DNA from: Balneolaceae bacterium UBA3186
Lineage (GTDB): Bacteria; Bacteroidota; Rhodothermia; Balneolales; Balneolaceae
Length of the DNA: 64,000 nucleotides
Direction: 5' to 3'
NCBI GenBank assembly: GCA_002364085.1
Contig: DEXK01000012.1
Location: 1 to 64,000, forward strand
Shown here: piece by piece, positions 62,493 to 64,000 of the stretch
Position numbering within the stretch: position 1 is the stretch's first letter
Layout of the letters: every line of letters starts with the position of its first letter
Made by a program: the position numbers and the translations under genes
Notes under the pieces: model-generated
What the model saw: the letters and a program-made list of their open reading frames with translations, nothing else
The model's database searches: none
Told to the model about the DNA's origin: nothing

Positions 62493-63068
62493 TCATTCTG
62501 CAATCAATTCTTTTTCATTCTCATCCCGAGCTACATTTCTAAAAGAAATTGCAGCCAGCGAAAACATTACCGTAAAGAACATGTTTATTCCAAGTATTTG
62601 AGTAGCTGTATTATGTGGTGGCTCCTGTAAATAACCCATCAAAGCTACGATGGCGATAATCAAAGGTATAACTGCCATAGCTGATAATGTATAGCTCAAG
62701 CCGTGTGACTGAAACCTTGATAGAAATGCTCCAACTAATCCAATAGCAGGAATGATATAATACAATACATTAATATCTTCGCTTTCATTGCCTACAATGC
62801 CGACTGCCAGATTCGCCCATACTAAAAACAAGGTAGATATCAATGCAATTCCTACACCTAAACGGTAAGAATTGTTTTCCATTTTGTGTAAAGCAAATAC
62901 AAAAGCCAGTCCTGTACACGATAGTAATAGTCCGGCGATCAGAAAGTCGGATAGAGTCCAGACTACTTCGGTTGTGAACTGCATGGCAATAAGTGGAATC
63001 AGTAATAAAACACCCGTGACCAAAATAACGAGTACTAAATGTTTTTTGAGTTTATGTTCAGATTTCAT
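62493..63068 (-). CDS. Hypothetical multi-span membrane protein
   Basis: 191 aa from the ATG at 63066-63068 (the upstream frame to 63116 is unlikely to be translated). Six predicted membrane helices: about residues 11-30, 39-59, 68-88, 99-118, 128-147 and 157-177. Ends with a charged tail (RNVARDENEKELIAE). I do not recognise the family; similar proteins sit beside small winged-helix regulators in Bacteroidota. Possibly cotranscribed with the two genes upstream. Confidence 0.75.
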   Translation of the reverse strand: MKSEHKLKKHLVLVILVTGVLLLIPLIAMQFTTEVVWTLSDFLIAGLLLSCTGLAFVFALHKMENNSYRLGVGIALISTLFLVWANLAVGIVGNESEDINVLYYIIPAIGLVGAFLSRFQSHGLSYTLSAMAVIPLIIAIVALMGYLQEPPHNTATQILGINMFFTVMFSLAAISFRNVARDENEKELIAE

Positions 63069-63134
63069 GGTTCTATAATTTAGAGTATTTAATAATTGCA
63101 TTACTTTGAAATACAAAGTAATTGGGTAAAAAAA

Positions 63135-63434
63135 TTATTTTTGTGATTTTATAATAGCCTCAAGAACTTTTAGGTGATCCTCGAAGGCTTTTTTCCCTTT
63201 TTCCGTTATAAAATATCGGGTATTAGGTTTTTTATCTATGAATCTCTTTTCTATATCTATAAATTTTTCTTTTTCAAGCGTTTTAATATGGCTTGCAAGA
63301 TTTCCATCTGTAACATCCAGATAATCCTTCAAAGAGTTGAAATCCAAAAAGTCATTTACAGCAAGAACAGACATAATTCCCAGCCTGATCCGGTTTTCGA
63401 ACGCTTTATGTAAATCGTTAACTGATACTTTCAC
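63135..63434 (-). CDS. Small winged-helix transcriptional regulator (HTH_34/MarR-like)
   Basis: 99-aa protein with one wHTH domain: NRIRLGIMSVLAVNDFLDFNSLKDYLDVTDGNLASHIKTLEKEKFIDIEKRFIDKKPNTRYFITEKGKKAF. This is the PF13601-like 'winged helix DNA-binding' family. No ligand domain. It overlaps the upstream membrane-protein gene by 4 bases and is followed by the membrane-protein gene at 62493, so it probably regulates this operon. Confidence 0.9.
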   Translation of the reverse strand: MKVSVNDLHKAFENRIRLGIMSVLAVNDFLDFNSLKDYLDVTDGNLASHIKTLEKEKFIDIEKRFIDKKPNTRYFITEKGKKAFEDHLKVLEAIIKSQK

Positions 63435-63988
63435 CTTTCATGCCTTATATGGATATAAATTCCATAGAGAATATGTGTAACACCAAAACCAAGTGCCCAA
63501 AAAATAAGACCATATTCAAGGAACCAAATATTTATTAGCCCTAAACCAATTTGAACAAAGCCCATAAACCGAACTTCTCTAATTGTGAAGTTTCCGGCAT
63601 TATAAAGAGAAAGGCCATAAAATATAAGACTTGTGGGTGCAATTAGACCATATAAATCATTCGCTATATAGAATATGATCAAAACACCGCCAACAATTAA
63701 AGGTACTGCCATATTTGCTAGTAATCTTTTTGATATGGAATTCCAGATTTTTTCTCCTTTATCTGAAGCCTTCTTTTTTGAAAATAAAACGGCAGTTATC
63801 AGTGATAACAAAAGAACAGCTAAAGCAAGTAAAATGATCTCACCGAAATCATAGAATAAGTATTTTGTACTGTCAGGTTTAAAATTAAACACAAAATGAG
63901 CAACATACGCTCCTGTCAAACCATATATGCCTGCCATAATTCCGGCCCATCCGGAAAGCGACAAAAATTTTGATGACCGCTCCATCAT
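63431..63988 (-). CDS. Hypothetical membrane protein (5' end may lie outside the window)
   Basis: 185-aa protein with five to six membrane helices, starting MMERSSKFLSLSGWAGIMAGIYGLTGAYVAHFVF. Two ATG codons lie in tandem at 63983-63988. The frame stays open to the right edge, so a longer protein is possible. It overlaps the regulator gene by 4 bases. Family not recognised. Confidence 0.72.
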   Translation of the reverse strand: MMERSSKFLSLSGWAGIMAGIYGLTGAYVAHFVFNFKPDSTKYLFYDFGEIILLALAVLLLSLITAVLFSKKKASDKGEKIWNSISKRLLANMAVPLIVGGVLIIFYIANDLYGLIAPTSLIFYGLSLYNAGNFTIREVRFMGFVQIGLGLINIWFLEYGLIFWALGFGVTHILYGIYIHIRHER

Positions 63989-64000
63989 GGAACGAATCTC

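Noticed and set aside
63069..63116. N-terminal extension of the membrane protein at 62493 (MYFKVMQLLNTLNYRT)
   Set aside because: The topology fits a start at ATG 63066-63068; the extension falls in the leader after the regulator gene.

Overview
The window is dense, low-GC (visibly AT-rich) bacterial chromosome with about 58 protein genes, five tRNA genes and many palindromic repeats. The gene set points to the Bacteroidota/Balneolota side of the tree. The signs are a type IX secretion sorting domain (54099-54608), few Shine-Dalgarno sequences with several TTG/GTG starts, an archaeal/eukaryote-type prolyl-tRNA synthetase, multi-membrane-span signalling proteins, and a SecA without the usual C-terminal zinc motif. 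A marine Balneola/Gracilimonas-like organism is my best guess; this is inference from gene content, not a database match. I see no prophage, plasmid, CRISPR array or rRNA operon.

Layout. 1-400: tRNA-Thr/Tyr/Gly/Thr array on the minus strand, pointing at what is probably a tuf gene just off the left edge. 469-3341: queA-ispD-ispF-dedA operon (minus). 3514-9749: secreted protein, LytR_C protein, rsfS, 2-hydroxyacid dehydrogenase and a 1283-aa membrane histidine kinase (plus). 9795-14181: MATE exporter, then a compact type III polyketide synthase/methyltransferase/flavin monooxygenase cluster. 14173-16526: two paralogous GAF-domain kinases, one with a broken phosphoacceptor box. 16640-24927: aconitase, a REP-associated transposase, cold-shock protein, secA, polyphosphate glucokinase. 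24938-35473: VOC protein, a SRAP-fold protein without its catalytic residues, CPBP protease, PP2C phosphatase-hflK-hflC, MscS channel, response regulator, bacilliredoxin, superoxide dismutase.

35692-50839: sthA, DUF429, aspS, a NarL-type regulator lacking its phosphoacceptor Asp, a TM2 protein, tRNA-Met, proS, bifunctional nnr, a VanZ-like protein, two TonB-like proteins, NUDIX, DUF1844, DUF1015 and serC. 50913-55424: rhomboid, a large S74-chaperone surface protein with an upstream T9SS-sorted protein, and an RlpA lipoprotein. 55486-59817: a light-related block made of crtI, an apparently circularly permuted photolyase/cryptochrome, a 42-aa DUF2256 zinc-ribbon gene, and a PF04244 photolyase with only two cysteines, so it cannot carry the [4Fe-4S] cluster that defines its family. 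59960 to the end: pruA, DUF2513, a repeat-filled gap, and a small regulator flanked by membrane proteins.

The most interesting region is the photolyase block. Next come a recurring theme of fold-retaining but catalytically degenerate proteins (SRAP, GAF kinase, NarL regulator), the type III PKS cluster, and at least five families of REP-like palindromes near a single RAYT transposase that carries a palindrome inside its own reading frame.
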